Source of the DNA: Hibiscus mutabilis
Lineage: Eukaryota > Streptophyta > Magnoliopsida > Malvales > Malvaceae
Direction of reading: 5' to 3'
Length of the DNA: 64,000 nt
Assembly (NCBI GenBank): GCA_019671005.1
Contig: CM033726.1
Location: forward strand, 20,457,608 to 20,521,607
The number at the start of each line of letters is the position of its first letter. Within the stretch, counting starts at the first letter, position 1. The notes under the pieces are model-generated. The model made no database searches and was not told the DNA's origin. It worked only from the letters and a program-made list of their open reading frames with translations. This document shows positions 21,606 through 34,260 of this stretch, in pieces. The translations under genes and the position numbers were made by a program.

Positions 21606-23204
21606 TCAAGAACCCCAGGAGGTTCTCCACCTTCCGCAGACGAAGACGCTGTTTGTGTACGTAATTCCAAGAGACGACATGAGAAAGAATAAATAATTGA
21701 GGAATTGAACGTCACATATGATATATGTACAAACTATGACAGCATGAAAACATATTGTTCTTCCATTCATTTTAACTGGAAGTAGCAATGAACCATGTAT
21801 CAAATTTTATATCGTATTTTTTAATCTAATCACAGTTTGTGTTTGTGATGGTGATCATATTTCACACACATCAGTTCGTCAAACAAATGTACCGAATGTA
21901 ATGGGATTTTGACAACTTACTCAAAGCTGAGTATATCGTTAAACACGTTTGACATTGTTTTAGCATCGATAAGTATCAATATTGTACTTCGCGTTTTGAT
22001 ATTCTTGAATATGAACCTAAAATCTTAAAAGATATGGTAACATTTAAGGTGCCCATTCTCGTTATAAGTATCAAACCTCATATACAAGTTTCGATACTCC
22101 CAATTAATATGAACATATGACTATACATAGATGTGAACATTGTACACAATTAGTATCGAAACTTTACATGAATGGGTACATTTTATATGTTTCAGTATCG
22201 AAACTCTTAGTTCTGTTACAGCTAAGAATCCTGGCAAGGAAAAATGTGTTAGGCACGTACAACAGAGAATCCTAAGATTAAGATGACATGTCAGCGACGT
22301 GCATAAGAGATTCCTGACATGAGTCGTGTTAGAGTACAACTTTTAGTCAAGTTACTTTCACGATAGGTTTAAATTTCTTACTAGTTGTGTTGTTGTATTA
22401 CATTGACGATAAGCAAGCAGTTGTTAGTTTCCAAACGTATCCTGACATTGTTTTTCTACCATAAGGTAAGTTGTATCTTGTTCATATCTCTAGATGAAAA
22501 ATTTATTACAACATAACATAGCCATGAAATAATCAAAACAGACTTGTAGGACATCACATTGTTTTTTAGGTATTTTCTTTTGACCTCAAATTTCTCCAGT
22601 TTTTTTCCAACCTTCTTACTTCATCCATATTCACCAATTTCTACAATTCAGCATTATGAATTTAAATTTCCTAGTTTTCAGCCAACAACATTTGAACCAG
22701 ATTTCTCAATTCTTCAACATCGATCAATTTTCCATCATTGTCAATCCATTTAAAGAAATCACAAAGGCTCTACAAATGTGCAAAAGAAATTCAGAATCAC
22801 ACATTAATTGAAATATTGGAACAGTAAACCCAACTTATTACTTAATACCTCAGGGACTATAGTACATCCATAAAGTCTCTTCCTTTTGCTCCGTGGTATA
22901 GTTGAAGTGCAAACTGGTGATTGCAATCTACAATAACAATGAACAATATTCCCTTTAGCACGTTATTTAGAACTTCCAATAGACATTGTTGAAGGAAAAC
23001 TCAAATAGTTGACATTGCACCGTGCAAAGATAGAAGTGGAGAGGATTATAAGAATAGTGTATAATTTTGGCAAATAAAATAAATAAAATCAATGGAATTT
23101 TAAATTTGTAGAAATGTAACTGAAATAAAATAAAATGAAATCCATCAAACATTAAGTCCATAAAATATTAACAACTTCAAAATTCAAATGTCATTATATT
23201 AAGT
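21606..23204. other. No gene seen; scattered CGAAAC/ATCGAAAC repeats
   Basis: 22.0-22.2 kb has diverged copies of the AACATTTAAGGTGCC and GTATCGAAACT words that recur in the 31.8-44 kb block. I find no exon with support. Confidence 0.4.
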
Positions 23205-24348
23205 CTATTCATCCATCTTGCGAGTACTGAATTCTTGACGAATGGAGGCTATTTCCTTGTGAATCTATGCAAATTGAGAATCAGCATGCTTACGAAGCTC
23301 AACAAACTGCAAATCTGCATGGATGCAAAGCTCGGCAAGCTGAGACTCAACATGGTTTTGAAGCTCCGCCAACTACGAATCAGCATGGTGATGAAGGTCA
23401 GCTAACTGCGAATCAACATGTTCACGACAAGTAACCATGTAGTCAAGCAGTGACTTCATCACAATCTCCTCTCGGATTTTAGGAGAAACTTGTTCGGTAG
23501 GCGAAGGGGAATGTTCTTCCATATTTTGTTTGTTGGCGGCATCTTTTGAGTCCTTATAAATCCAATGATTTTTTCAAAATTGGAATCTGCATTTACAGAC
23601 CGAATGAATGTCAATCTTTTCCTTTAAATAGACAGGTGGGTCAAAAGAAAAATCAACATCATTCTTCTGAAAGACGTGTGTAATGACATAAGCATATGGA
23701 AGAGAGGTTGAGGTTCTATGGCCATTATTGACAAAGGATACTAGCTGGAGGAAATGATTTTGGCAATGTTTGGAGCAACCTCAGTTCGATATTGGTTAAG
23801 CCACCAATAATCAATCTTTCAGATTGTTAATGCTTTCCCAGCGAACGATCATAAAAACCATGCTACAATAAGGTGCAAGATTCTCTCTTCAAAAGGAAAA
23901 TTTCTAGGGCTATGGTCTTTGTACTTTTCAATAAAGCTGGTTTCGCTTTCATCATAAGGGCCTTTATTTTCATTACCTAAATCAAATGCAATTGATTGGG
24001 GGTGATAAAGAGTTCCTTATCCATAATATAAGAGTTGATGCCTATGATCTCAAATGAATTTGGATCACGTACAATTGTGGCATTACTGTAAAAGACCTAT
24101 ACAAGTCTTTCACAAGCCCTCAATTTGATCCCAAGAAAAGCATTCCAACCCCATTTCGTGAAAGTTGAGTTCATTTTGAAGTTATAGTCTGGGTTCTGAA
24201 GGAAATTCATGTCCGCGACATGTTCTTTATGAATTGGTCTGTTGTAGAAATGTTTATAAAATTTGGTATTTTCATCCCCGTCTCTAAAAAAATATTCATC
24301 AATAGATGGTGTTGGCTCAACGATTTTTTGACGTTTGGTTTGCTGCAT
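23205..24348 (-). pseudogene. Athila-type 3' ORF remnant ('putative plant transposon protein' family)
   Basis: Starts at ATG 24348. The first 83 codons are open (WGWNAFLGIKLRACERLVQVFYSN block) and then frames shift. The final part, from MEEHSPSPTEQVSPK near 23520 to the stop at 23205-23207, is again readable and contains 11-residue repeats. The (L)VQVFYSNA...VNSY-like order fits the env-position ORF of Athila-type retroelements. Its function is unknown. At least three in-frame stops and several indels break it. No LTR or polypurine tract was found beside it. Confidence 0.5.
23262..23425 (-). repeat. 33-bp coding repeat (11-residue units)
   Basis: Five units on the minus strand read like V-E-S-Q-L-A-E-L-x-x-H, with two interior stops. 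The spacing of L, A and L suggests an amphipathic or coiled-coil helix. Confidence 0.75.
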
Positions 24349-24371
24349 GGTTAATGGGTAGAGTAAAGAAG

Positions 24372-25240
24372 AGTTGAATAGGATTTGGGTTTAGGGATCC
24401 TGTAAGAAATAAAACAATTGATTGCAAGTCGATCAACATCACAAATTGAAGAATTTACCCAACCCCATCAATGAGTATATTTATATGAAAATAGAAAAAA
24501 AATTCATAGGAACCCATCAATAATGTCAAACGTGTTTTTAACTCGAAGCCAAGCCTATCGATGATATCAAGCAATTCCCAAGTTCAAAGCTAAGCCATGG
24601 AAAGAATTGGAAAACCCAACAAACAAAATAGTATGTAAAAAATTTAGGGTTTCTAGAAATACCTTTGATTTAATTGGGCTTAGGGTTCCTATTAAATTTT
24701 AAACGAATTTAGCGGGAAATCTTAAAAACCCAAGCAATAATATCAACCAATTTCTGAAAATCAACGATGAGGCATGGAAAGTAAATTAAAGTCAATCAAA
24801 AGCAAATGAATGTTAAAAAAGTTAGTGTTTCCAGATATATACCTTTGATTCCAGTAGGCAGGATTTGATTAAACTATGTTTAGGGTTCCTGTTAACATTT
24901 AAAAAAATCAGTAGAAAATCGAAAAACCCCATCAATTATATTAAAAAAATTTTCAACATCAACGATCATACATAGAAAGTAAATGAAAACCAAACAAAAC
25001 CAAAGGTATTTTAACATAATTAGGGTTTCCATAAATATACGTTAGCTTGCTTCCAACAATCTTTGAGTTAACTGAGTTTAGGGCTCCTGTAAAAATTTAA
25101 ACAAAATAATCAAAAAATTTGAAAAAACCCATCTATAATATCAACCATATTTTCAACATCAATGGTCAGCCACAGAAAGTACATGCAATCCAAACAAAAA
25201 AAGCTAGGTTGTTTAACAAAATTAGGGTTTTTAGAAATAC
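24372..25240. repeat. Tandem array of about 4.5 units of 185-200 bp
   Basis: Recurring blocks carry TTAGGGTTTCCAGAAATA, ACCTTTGATT, AACCCATCAATAATATCAAC and CATGGAAAGTAAATG in the same order (anchors near 24380, 24650, 24840 and 25035). The array lies directly upstream of the minus-strand start at 24348. Confidence 0.75.
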
Positions 25241-25259
25241 CTTTGAATCAAGTAGATTC

Positions 25260-26240
25260 AAATTAAATTGGAAGGGATGAGGAGATGGTGTTTAGAGGTT
25301 TGATTGGTGAAAGAATAAAGTGAGAATTCCTTGAATTTAAAGAATTTAAAATGAAGGAATAGAGGAATCTAATCGGTTTGCACAACTGAGTGAGAGTGAA
25401 AAAGGGCACTAATTTTTGGATGTGACTTTCCGGCTTTGATATATATATATATTCCACGTTAAGTCTCAGAACTGGGTCATAAGTTTCACAACTCTTAATG
25501 AAAAAGAAACGGGAACGGGAATGAAAACTAAAAAAGGTTATACGTTTTAAGTTTAAAACTGAAAATGTCATAATTCAAAGTTCAAATATTTTTATAGAAA
25601 CCGAGATATCAGTTCTGATACGTTATACCAAACACTTCAACATCAGACACTTAATCAGTATCGAAACTTAACTATGAAGTTTTGAAACTTTATAGCAAAC
25701 CTATAATGTAACTGCTTGTTCCTACATTTTCGTTGGTCGTTAATTCTACTAGTACCGAACCTTGATCTAATGATTTTGAAATCTTCTTCTTTCGTTAGAA
25801 ATGTTTTTAATAGTATTATCAGAAATATTTTTAGGGGTGCGATTACATGTTTGGTTGAGGGAATATAAGATTACTTAGAGGTAAATTTTAGTAAATTTTC
25901 ATTATGATATATTTTCTTTTTAACAAGTCAAACTTTAAATATTAATTTAAAAATAGTTGCTTGAAGATTCATATCATTATACTTACCATATAACAACTAT
26001 ACTCCTTAAATTTTAAAGCATGTATGAAACAATAAAATGAATAATAATTTGTCTAAAGTAATGAAAAAAAATGATAAATAGGATATTATGATCGTATACT
26101 AAAACACCACGTATCTATTTTATTTTCTTACTAATTTTTTACAGAGGCATGATTTTGTTCTTTTATTTAAATATTAAAATTCTTTTTTAATATGTGCAAA
26201 CCATTTAAATAAATGCAATGTTGGTCATTTACACACTCGT
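25260..26240. other. AT-rich, no gene supported
   Basis: 25850-26065 shares a long passage (GTTTGGTTGAGGGAATATAA onward) with 34360-34500 and 34918-35040. A 102-codon minus-strand frame at 25263-25571 is unrecognised and AT-driven. Confidence 0.4.
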
Positions 26241-26244
26241 CAAA

Positions 26245-27295
26245 TGCCCCCAAACTTAAACTGTTGCTTGTCCTGAAGTAATGCAAAATGAAAGCAAGAA
26301 AAACAAAAGGCAAAAATTAAAAACAATAAACAGCCAATAGTTCCCAAGGTTCCAACTAATCTATGATTACAATGATTCCAAGACATGCAACAATTGTAAT
26401 TCATTTCTCAGCTATTTTAATGAGATGCAATGCATAATTTGTGCGTATCCCTTTAGTTCCTCCACTTGGAATGGGAGCAGTCCCGAGAGTACATCAATAA
26501 TGGTATCCCCCACCTATTGTTCTACTCTCGCCTTCGCACATAGTACTATGATTAGGTTAGGGAAGAATAGATCCTATGGTTTGCTCATCGACGCAGCTCT
26601 TTCGATGATGGTAGCGTGAATTAGCTACGCTGGGTATAGGTCACGTCCCTTGATGAGGGAGTCCAATAACAACATCCGACAGAGAGAAAAAGTTTCTCAA
26701 TTTTGGGTGGGTAAAAGGCAGTTATTGATGATATGGGCCCAAAATCTTGAATCTGGAAGAAGTTGTCACCATTGTACCATTCTCTCATGGCCTTCTCCAG
26801 TCCATATAGTTCTTTGAACACAAAGGTCCCGTAGAATCGAGAAGTATGTTCGGTCTGCAACAAGGGACATGGAAGTGGTGTAGGCTTTTTGATGGTCTAA
26901 GAATTCATAGTAATTTCTGATTGCACTGGTAGAGAAATCCACTAATTTCCCCTAACATGTACTGGTTTCTCTCCATCATGACCGATGTGGATGTAAAATT
27001 CTTGTACCCAGGAGACATTGGTGTCACTTGGCTGCTGAATAAATGTATCCTACTTCTGCTTGCGAATCAAATACAACATATCTTTATCGAATAGTAGCAT
27101 ATAGGTCGGGGTGAATTCCAACCCTTCTTCAAGAATCCGTTGTTGGCATACCATTTCATATCTTTGCTGGAATGAACTGGAGAGAAGATGGTTTGCAACC
27201 ATAGATGTTGGAGGGAGGATCTCTGGTGTGGCAACTGGTCTGTTGGGTTCAGATGTAGAGGTGAAAGAGTTAGAGGACGAAGCTCTGTGAGCCAT
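26245..27295 (-). pseudogene. Athila/Tat-type 3' ORF remnant with polypurine tract
   Basis: Starts at 27295 with MAHRASSSNSFTSTSEPN. After one in-frame TAG and a frameshift it continues with a VRG-K-LVDFS block, YYEFLDHQKAY and REWYNGDNFF-like text down to about 26.3 kb. The VRG...VDFS..AI..YY signature belongs to the same 'plant transposon protein' family as 23205-24348. At the end (about 26244-26285) the minus strand reads AGGACAAGCAACAGTTTAAG then TTTGGGGGCA, the typical Athila/Tat stem and polypurine tract before a 3' LTR. The LTR itself is not recognisable. Confidence 0.55.
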
Positions 27296-27751
27296 AATAC
27301 GCAGTTGAAGACAAAGTAGCAGAGGAAGTTGAGACGTTTAGTTAAAAATGGAAATTGAATAATCAGAGATATATTCCTCCTAATTGTTTGGCGATAATGG
27401 AGATAGAAATCATAAGGAGAAGTGAATAACTGGTGTATTGGGAGTATTAATCAGCCATTAAGCATTAACGGGGAAACGACATATGGAACACGTCTATGGT
27501 TGTGAGATGTGACTATTTAGATTCTCTCTTGCTTCCGAACTGGCATGTTCAAGTAGGAGTGTGACACACTTCTAATTAGTCAGAAAGCATTGGTTTATCC
27601 AAAAGGCTTTCTCGATTGCCTTAATAACTTCCAATAAAACATGAAAAATAAAATTTGTTTTTAATATGTGTAATCCATTTAAATATTAAACAAATATTAA
27701 ATAAAATTGTGGATAAAGTATGCAAATGGTCACTAAAATATCCCCAAAAAA
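27296..27751. other. Intergenic, no feature supported
   Basis: Leader of the minus-strand remnant (27.3-27.5 kb), then AT-rich DNA. Confidence 0.35.
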
Positions 27752-28045
27752 ATACAAAATGGCCATCAAACTTTCAAAAGTTACATAATGGGCATTAAAC
27801 TTTTATTTTTGTTACAAAAATGGTCACTGAGCCGTTAACTGTTGCTAAGTGAATGACGACATAGTTACGAACATTTGAATAATAACATAACAAGCTCTCA
27901 TTATTGATACGTTATTATTCAAATGTTCGTAACTCTAACATCGTTAACTTAACAACAGTTAACGGCTCAATGACCATTTTATAATAAAAATAAAAGTTTA
28001 ATGCCCATCATGTAACTTTTGAAAGTTTGGTGACCATTTCGTAAC
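27752..28045. mobile_element. Foldback MITE, arms of about 130 bp
   Basis: The left arm AAATGGCCATCAAACTTTCA onward and the right arm ending GAAAGTTTGGTGACCATTTC pair almost fully, including GCCGTTAACTGTTG against CAACAGTTAACGGC and ACGAACATTTGAATAATAAC at the centre. The wording ('GGTCACTAAA') resembles the Mutator-like MITE at 19273. Confidence 0.85.
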
Positions 28046-28115
28046 AATAGTTTAAACGTGCAATGTTATAAACGTGCCTTAGTTTGCATACTACGTTCAT
28101 AAATTTCACAACTCT

Positions 28116-31100
28116 TGTAATACCCCAAAATTTACTAAGTTGATTAAGGGTCATTTAGTACTAAGATAATAGCTTAAAAGCTAACTTAGTGACTGAAATG
28201 ACAAAAATGCAAAAGTTAGGATTTCTTTAATTATGGGTTTTGGAAAGGAAATTTCTAAGGTTTAAAGGTATCATGTGATAGATAGTGAATTGAATAAGGT
28301 ATTCTTAAAGTTTGGTTGAATACCAAGGAAAATTGGAATGGAAATTGAAGTTTAAAAGTTTAGTGACCAAAATGTAAATTTTGAAAATTTTATGGCTAAA
28401 GTATAAACTTGGGAAAAGTTTGGGGACTAAAGTTGTAATTTCCTAAAAGTTAAGGATTTTTATTTCATAAATAAATAGATTACCTAAGGGTGTGAATCGA
28501 ATGCGGAATTATTGGTTCGATCTGATACTTCGATTATTGAGAAAATTGCAATTAAAGTTTAAGTAGAATTCAGATACCCAGATCGGACTGAAAAATTTTG
28601 AAGTTTTTCCATATGATAGAGAGAAAGGTTATAAAAGTCATTTTCAAGTGTTGGAAATATTTTTAGTTTGATTCAAGATGAATCCTACAGTTTATTTTTG
28701 AGTAAAGGATTATTTATCGGTATATTGGATCGAATGGAAATTTTGGAGACTGATCCAAAAGATATGGAAAAATTCATAAAATATTACTTTATGAATATTT
28801 TATTATAGTTGGTTGGATTCCAATTAGATTTAGTTGAATTTTTACAAGAATGGCAAACTAGTAAATAAAAACTAGTTGGAGGGCAAATTGGTCATTTGGC
28901 CCCAATGGCAATTTTAAAATATTTAAAAAGTTATAAGGGCAATTTTGGAAAGATAAAATGGAATATTAAATCTTGGCCCTTGATTGATGATAAAATCAAT
29001 CTCAACCACTGGATAAAAGGGCAAAGTTGTTCTACTCTTCAAGCTCTATCTTTTGATATCAATAATTCATGGAATCCATGCTTGATTGATGAGAATTTAC
29101 ATGAGAAATAAATTAGGGTTTGTGGATCAAATTGGGGCTTTTGAGATTTTATGATTCCATGATTGAATTCAAGTTGAAATCAAGCTAGTATGATGTTAAA
29201 ATCATGATATTGAGTTGGGATTTAAGTTTTACATGTTTTGATTATTATGAAGATGATTAGGGTTTATGGATTCAAGTTTAATTTAGGGTTTGTGATGTTG
29301 AAATAATGATCTAGTAAGCTTGAATTGTTGTTTGGAAGCAAAACCCTAAGTTAAATTACGTAAGGACCATTTTGGCAAATTGAAAAGTTGAAGGACCAAA
29401 TCTGAATTTTTAGAATTTGGAGTGTATTTATGTTATTAATGATGTTAGAGATAAGAAAATGAAGTTAGAATGCCAAATTGATGTTGAATTAAATTAGTGA
29501 CAATTTTGACAATTTGTCAAAGTTAAGTGACCAAATCGAAATTGAAGTTTTGTATGGGGGTTAAATCTGATTTTTAGTTTTAATGATGGAATTAAGGTAG
29601 TAATGTTGAATTGAGGATTAAATTGCAAAGTTAAAAAGCTTGAATCCTTATCTTTGCATTTTAGTGACTATTCCGGTAAATAAGAAAAATTAAGGAGAAT
29701 TATTGTGAATAATTATTTGATGAAGAAGGTTATAAGATGATGGTTTACAGCAAGTAATTGGACTAAATTGAAAAGTAGAGAAGTAAGGAGAAGTTAGTAT
29801 AAAAGTTGAAGTTGTTTATGGAAGTTGTGTAGAAAAACTGGTTTATGGCAGTAACTTTGAAAATTCACCATAAATTCTACAAAATGGTTAGATGGTGAAT
29901 TTTATACCGATGTAAATATTTGTTCGTCTAGTTTCGTGTCCAACAAACAGAAACTAATTTCGAGTTCCGAGTGAAAAGATATGAATTTTTAAGTGACGAA
30001 AGGTCAGAAAACAGAACATCAGTCTGTTCCGAATTTCAGCATTGTAACTGACTTTGAAAATTCGCCATAAATCGTACAAGATGAATTTGGAATATTAATT
30101 TATATGGGTGAAAAGCTTATCGAATCTAGTTTCTTTCAGAACAAATGGAGTCAAATTCTGAGTTATAAATTATTTTATATAAATATTTCTTCGAAGGTAC
30201 TGCAAACTGGCAGAAAATGAGAATTGATACACTTTGTATCTAAGGTTGATTAGTAAGCTTGAAAGGGGTTAATGGAAGTTCAAAGTGGTCACTAAGGACC
30301 ATAATGAGTTTTTGAACAATGCAAGGAAGAAAGGAAAACGTTTGGAAATTTTTATATTCGAATGATTATATTGGACAATATGTCTAAGATATTGTTAGAT
30401 TGAGATTTAACAAATATTTCATTTATTTAATTTATGAAGTTCAAGTTCGAATCAAGAGAGGTTCGAGGTGTAATGAAGAAAAAGATTAAAGAGGACTTAG
30501 TGAGGCATACAAATAAATGGCCCAGGTGAGTGCAATGCATACATAACATTATACATTGATGTTTTATACGTCACCGGTAGGACTTGCGATGAGTCTACCT
30601 GGTTTATATATTGTCATGATAATTATGTCATTGATCATATATTTGACATACTTTAAATATGTCAAAGGTTGAAAATAAATGCAGTGATCACTAGTTATTG
30701 ATGATGGTTTACTATTACTGTTATTCGGATATGAACCGCTTCATGTTAATATAAATTGATATACATTGCCATGGATGAAATATTTGATGATACAAAGCCC
30801 AAGTATGATATAGAGGTTCAATGGTATAATTGGCTAGCCATAGAGTCATAAACAGCTGTATAAATATTCTAAGCACTTCAGGTAAAGTGCAAATTTCATT
30901 AATGGTATACTCCGGTAAGTATACCGAAGCACTTCGGTGCTAAGCACTCCCGATGCTAAGCACTTCCGGTAAGTATAGGGGGATGACTCGTGTACATAGA
31001 ATCTCTTAATTCGATACCTTGGGCTAAATAAATTGAAAAGAATAAAAAAGAAGCAGGAAGATAAGCTTGAATGCTTGCAGATAGAAATGGGAAAAAGGTA

Positions 31101-31760
31101 TTGGTAAGCATTGAAAGCTTACGGATGGAAATGACAATGGTATTGGTAAAATCTAATCTTATCACTTTGATATACATATTTATTTATGTTAAGAGCATGT
31201 AATGGTAAGGTGATCATATGAATTGTTAATCATTAATATTGATATTATGACAATTGCACTTGAATTCTTGCCTCACTAAGTAAATACTTAGCGTGTAACT
31301 GCTTTACACGTAGGAAAGAAGAATTGGTTGGAGTGAGGAGCATAAATGGACATCATCAATCAATAACAGGTACATCAGTATCAGTAAGATATCTTTTGAC
31401 ACTGTTTGATATTTACTAGTTGGCATGTATATTAAAATGATATGCCTGGTCTGATAGAATTTGTATTTTATGTGGTATCTGGATGAATTTTAAGTCAGAC
31501 AGTTTTTAGGCAGTTTCATTAATTATATAAAGTCAAATTAAATTGATAAGTTGTTGCCTGAAATTAAACTCGATTTGAAGATTAAAATATTATGTTTAAA
31601 CTATACACGATTAACTTGATTTGTAAATAGAAACTAAATATATTGTAATATTTTTATAGAATCAAAATTTTTACCAAGTTACAAATGTAGAGGGTTTTAC
31701 AAATGTTTTGTGATATCTCTGACTCGTATTCAGCTGTGAATATGGGAAATGGGTATTACA
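28116..31760 (+). mobile_element. Solo LTR, 3.6 kb, Tekay/Del-like
   Basis: The ends are TGTAATACCC (28116) and GGGTATTACA (31760), a perfect 10-bp terminal inversion. No primer-binding site follows and no second copy is in the window. The flanking pentamers ACTCT and GTATC do not match, so no target duplication is seen. The interior includes short tandem AGCACTTCCGGT/TAAGCACT repeats at about 30870-30975. No coding domain. The lineage is inferred from the termini and size. Confidence 0.75.
30870..30975. repeat. Short tandem AGCACTTC(C/G)GGT repeats in the LTR
   Basis: Five variants of TAAGCACTTCCGGTAAGT in about 100 bases. Confidence 0.7.
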
Positions 31761-33050
31761 GTATCATGAATTTCGGTACTTAGAACATCGAAGAGTAATC
31801 GATCAAGTGAGTAATGACCTAAAGGCAGTATCGCAAATTTTGCTTATTATTTCGGTACTACTAACATTAGTACCGTAGGTCATATTAAAATTGCTTCGCT
31901 ATGGTAAGTTTTATACTTAAAATATTAAATGAATTTGTGAAATTCACGACTTAATAGAAGTTTTGATATACTAAGGACTAAATAGGAGAAGACGTGGCCA
32001 ATACATAAACATAAATCTCAAAGCAGATGCGGCCAATACATAGTCATGATTCAACCCATAATCTTCCTCGCATACTTTGCAAAGTTCTGGGGATTTCTCC
32101 TGTAAATCAGAGCAACACCTCAAAATTCGAGTGAGGATCGGTTGCGTTTGGAGCACACAACAAACCCAATATAGCCATCCTTACTTTATTATACTAAATT
32201 ATAAAAATTTAAAATAAATGTGGGTCAATTTAAGTTAAAAGTAAATTTTTAGGGACTAAAATGAACAAAAATATTATCGTATTAAAAATATTGTAGTAAA
32301 TTACACAAATTAATAATAAATAAAGATTACTTTATGTTAACTAAAGATTTATATGGAATTAATTGAACACTAAACTCTTAAACACTAAATTCAGTCCCCT
32401 AAACTAGTGACATAAACCTATAGGCCATAGCCTATAACCCCTAAAAATATCATCACGTTACACATGACTTGTTCACATATCAGTATAATAGATTATAGAC
32501 CATAGAGACATATACTATAAACTATATTTAGAATAATATCATAATGTTTGGTATATTATATATAGATTGTAGACTATAAACTATATAATGCTTAAAATTA
32601 ATCTCATACACTAAGCTAAACACTAAACCTTAAACCATACAAATTAATCTCATAAGGCACTAACCCTAAATTACACCATAAACCCTAACCTATTAATACT
32701 AAGTCCTAAATCATAAACCATAAACTTTAATGGCATAAAAATTCATCTTGTAAACTAATAACCCTAAACTACACCATAAACCCTAAACCACTAACACTAC
32801 GACCTAAATGCTAAACCAAAACCTTAAATCCAACAAAATTAATCTCATAAACCAATAACCCAAAATTACAACATAGCAGTTACTCTTACCGATTTGGTTT
32901 TGCTTCTGTAGGTTTAGGGTAAAAATTAAATCTTAGGAACTAAAACGAACACAAATATCACCCTATTAAAATTTTTAGTGTACAAATTAAATCTTAGGCA
33001 CTATAATATGTTAAGAATGCTAATGTTTATGAGAATGAACAAGTTAAACG
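31761..33050. other. Repeat-rich intergenic DNA
   Basis: 31.97-32.18 kb holds a copy of the SDLQ/LCKVCE coding fragment (separate entry). 32.34-32.9 kb is made of AAACCCTAAA-like words without regular period. No gene. Confidence 0.45.
31971..32165 (-). pseudogene. Unrecognised coding-like fragment, copy 1
   Basis: The minus strand reads CCSDLQEKSPELCKVCEEDY and on to GLNHD. A diverged second copy lies at 35870-36040. Between the two copies the residues C-x-SDLQ, LCKVCE and YGL are kept while many bases differ, which suggests former protein coding. I do not know the family. Confidence 0.35.
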
Positions 33051-33059
33051 TGTGCTGAT

Positions 33060-33300
33060 GGACTATTTACGGTTTAAATAGAGTATAATGATACGTGTAT
33101 CAAACATTTGAATATAGATTCTCGAACCTTTTACATGAAACCTAAAATATTACATGTTTTAGTAATTATTTCAGTTTAATTTTCGCTTGATACGTATCGA
33201 AACCCATGCTTATAGGTTCGAAACTAGTTAAAATATATGGTTCCCGCTCCGAACTGTCTTTTTCGTTGTAATATTAAATGTGGCGTGTTTAAAAAAATTA
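33060..33300. repeat. Dispersed repeat R, copy 1
   Basis: A passage of about 200 bases in the order GAACGTTTG / AAACCTAAAATGTAACATG / TTTTGCTTTACAAGTATCGA / CATAGTTTCGAAACTA / CCGAACTGTCTTTTTAGTTA. Further copies are at about 34620-34810, 35500-35710, 36830-37250 (two in tandem) and 37800-38040. Confidence 0.65.
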
Positions 33301-33954
33301 AATTGGGGGTTCAATGGATTTTGAATATCAAAAGACACATGTTCCCAATATGAAAAAGTCTTTTCACAGTCTTTTTTGAATATCTGTAACTCGTTCTGAT
33401 ATGTCAGCAACAAATAAGTCTTTTCAATTGTTGCATTGGGCAGAACAGTTTTCAAATAAGTTGTATAAAGCAGTTTCGAAACCGATTAATAAATTTCAAA
33501 ACCCAGCCTAGCAACCCAAAATTCCTACTGTACTTTAAAGATTTTCGGTTTATTTATAATGAACATTGTTCTAAAACATTTTAAAGAGTGCCGAAACATA
33601 TTTAAATATAAGAACTATAAACATAGGACTATATTCCCCTGAAAATTCTTTTTTCTATTATAAATAAATCCTAAACGCTAGTTTGATATTCTTTTTTCTT
33701 TTATAAATAGGACTCCTTTGGGTCCCTAGTGTCATAACCTCATTAGCAATTTTCTACTTTATAGTTTTCGTCTCTACAACATTATATATGTGGTTTATGT
33801 TTTTTTACCGGAGGCGATGGCAACTGTACATAGGCTTCATTTTATAAATCCTGGAGGAGTGGTGATTGATTTTAGGTTTTTCTTGTCGACAAACAATGGT
33901 TGGAAGGCTATGATTAGCCATTTGTAGGGATGAACAGTAACAAACAGAGTTCTT

Positions 33955-33990
33955 GGAAAATCTTGTTTCCTTGGTCTCAAGATTTTCCAA
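33955..33990. repeat. 12-bp perfect hairpin
   Basis: TGGAAAATCTTG, a 12-base loop, then CAAGATTTTCCA. Confidence 0.8.
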
Positions 33991-34007
33991 AAACTATTGT
34001 TTTTTGG

Positions 34008-34260
34008 AACTACATCGGGAGGTGGCCCATGTAGATCGGAGTCTCAAAGATTGCAAAATCATGAGACCAAGACTGAATATCCCATATGGTGTTTGGAACT
34101 ACATCGGGAGCCGACATTTGCAGATTGCACTATCGAAGCTGTTGATTTACGATGGAATTTGACCATTTTCCCGATATATACCATCAAGGAGGTTGTCGAA
34201 GTTGTCGATTTGCGGTGAAATTTTACCGTTTTCCCTATATATATCAAGGAGGTTGTTCGT
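34008..34260. repeat. Two local tandem duplications
   Basis: TTTGGAACTACATCGGGAG occurs at about 34007 and 34094. A 60-bp unit (GAAGCTGTTGATTTACGATG... / GAAGTTGTCGATTTGCGGTG...) is doubled at 34136-34257. Confidence 0.65.

Noticed and set aside
28896..29111. 71-codon open frame in the solo LTR
   Set aside because: No domain, and it lies inside LTR sequence. AT-rich LTRs commonly give such frames.
32340..32900. AAACCCTAAA-like words suggesting an interstitial telomere
   Set aside because: The words are irregular in spacing and sequence with no run of perfect 7-bp telomere repeats. The same holds at 19.56-19.63, 19.92-20.0 and 45.17-45.31 kb.
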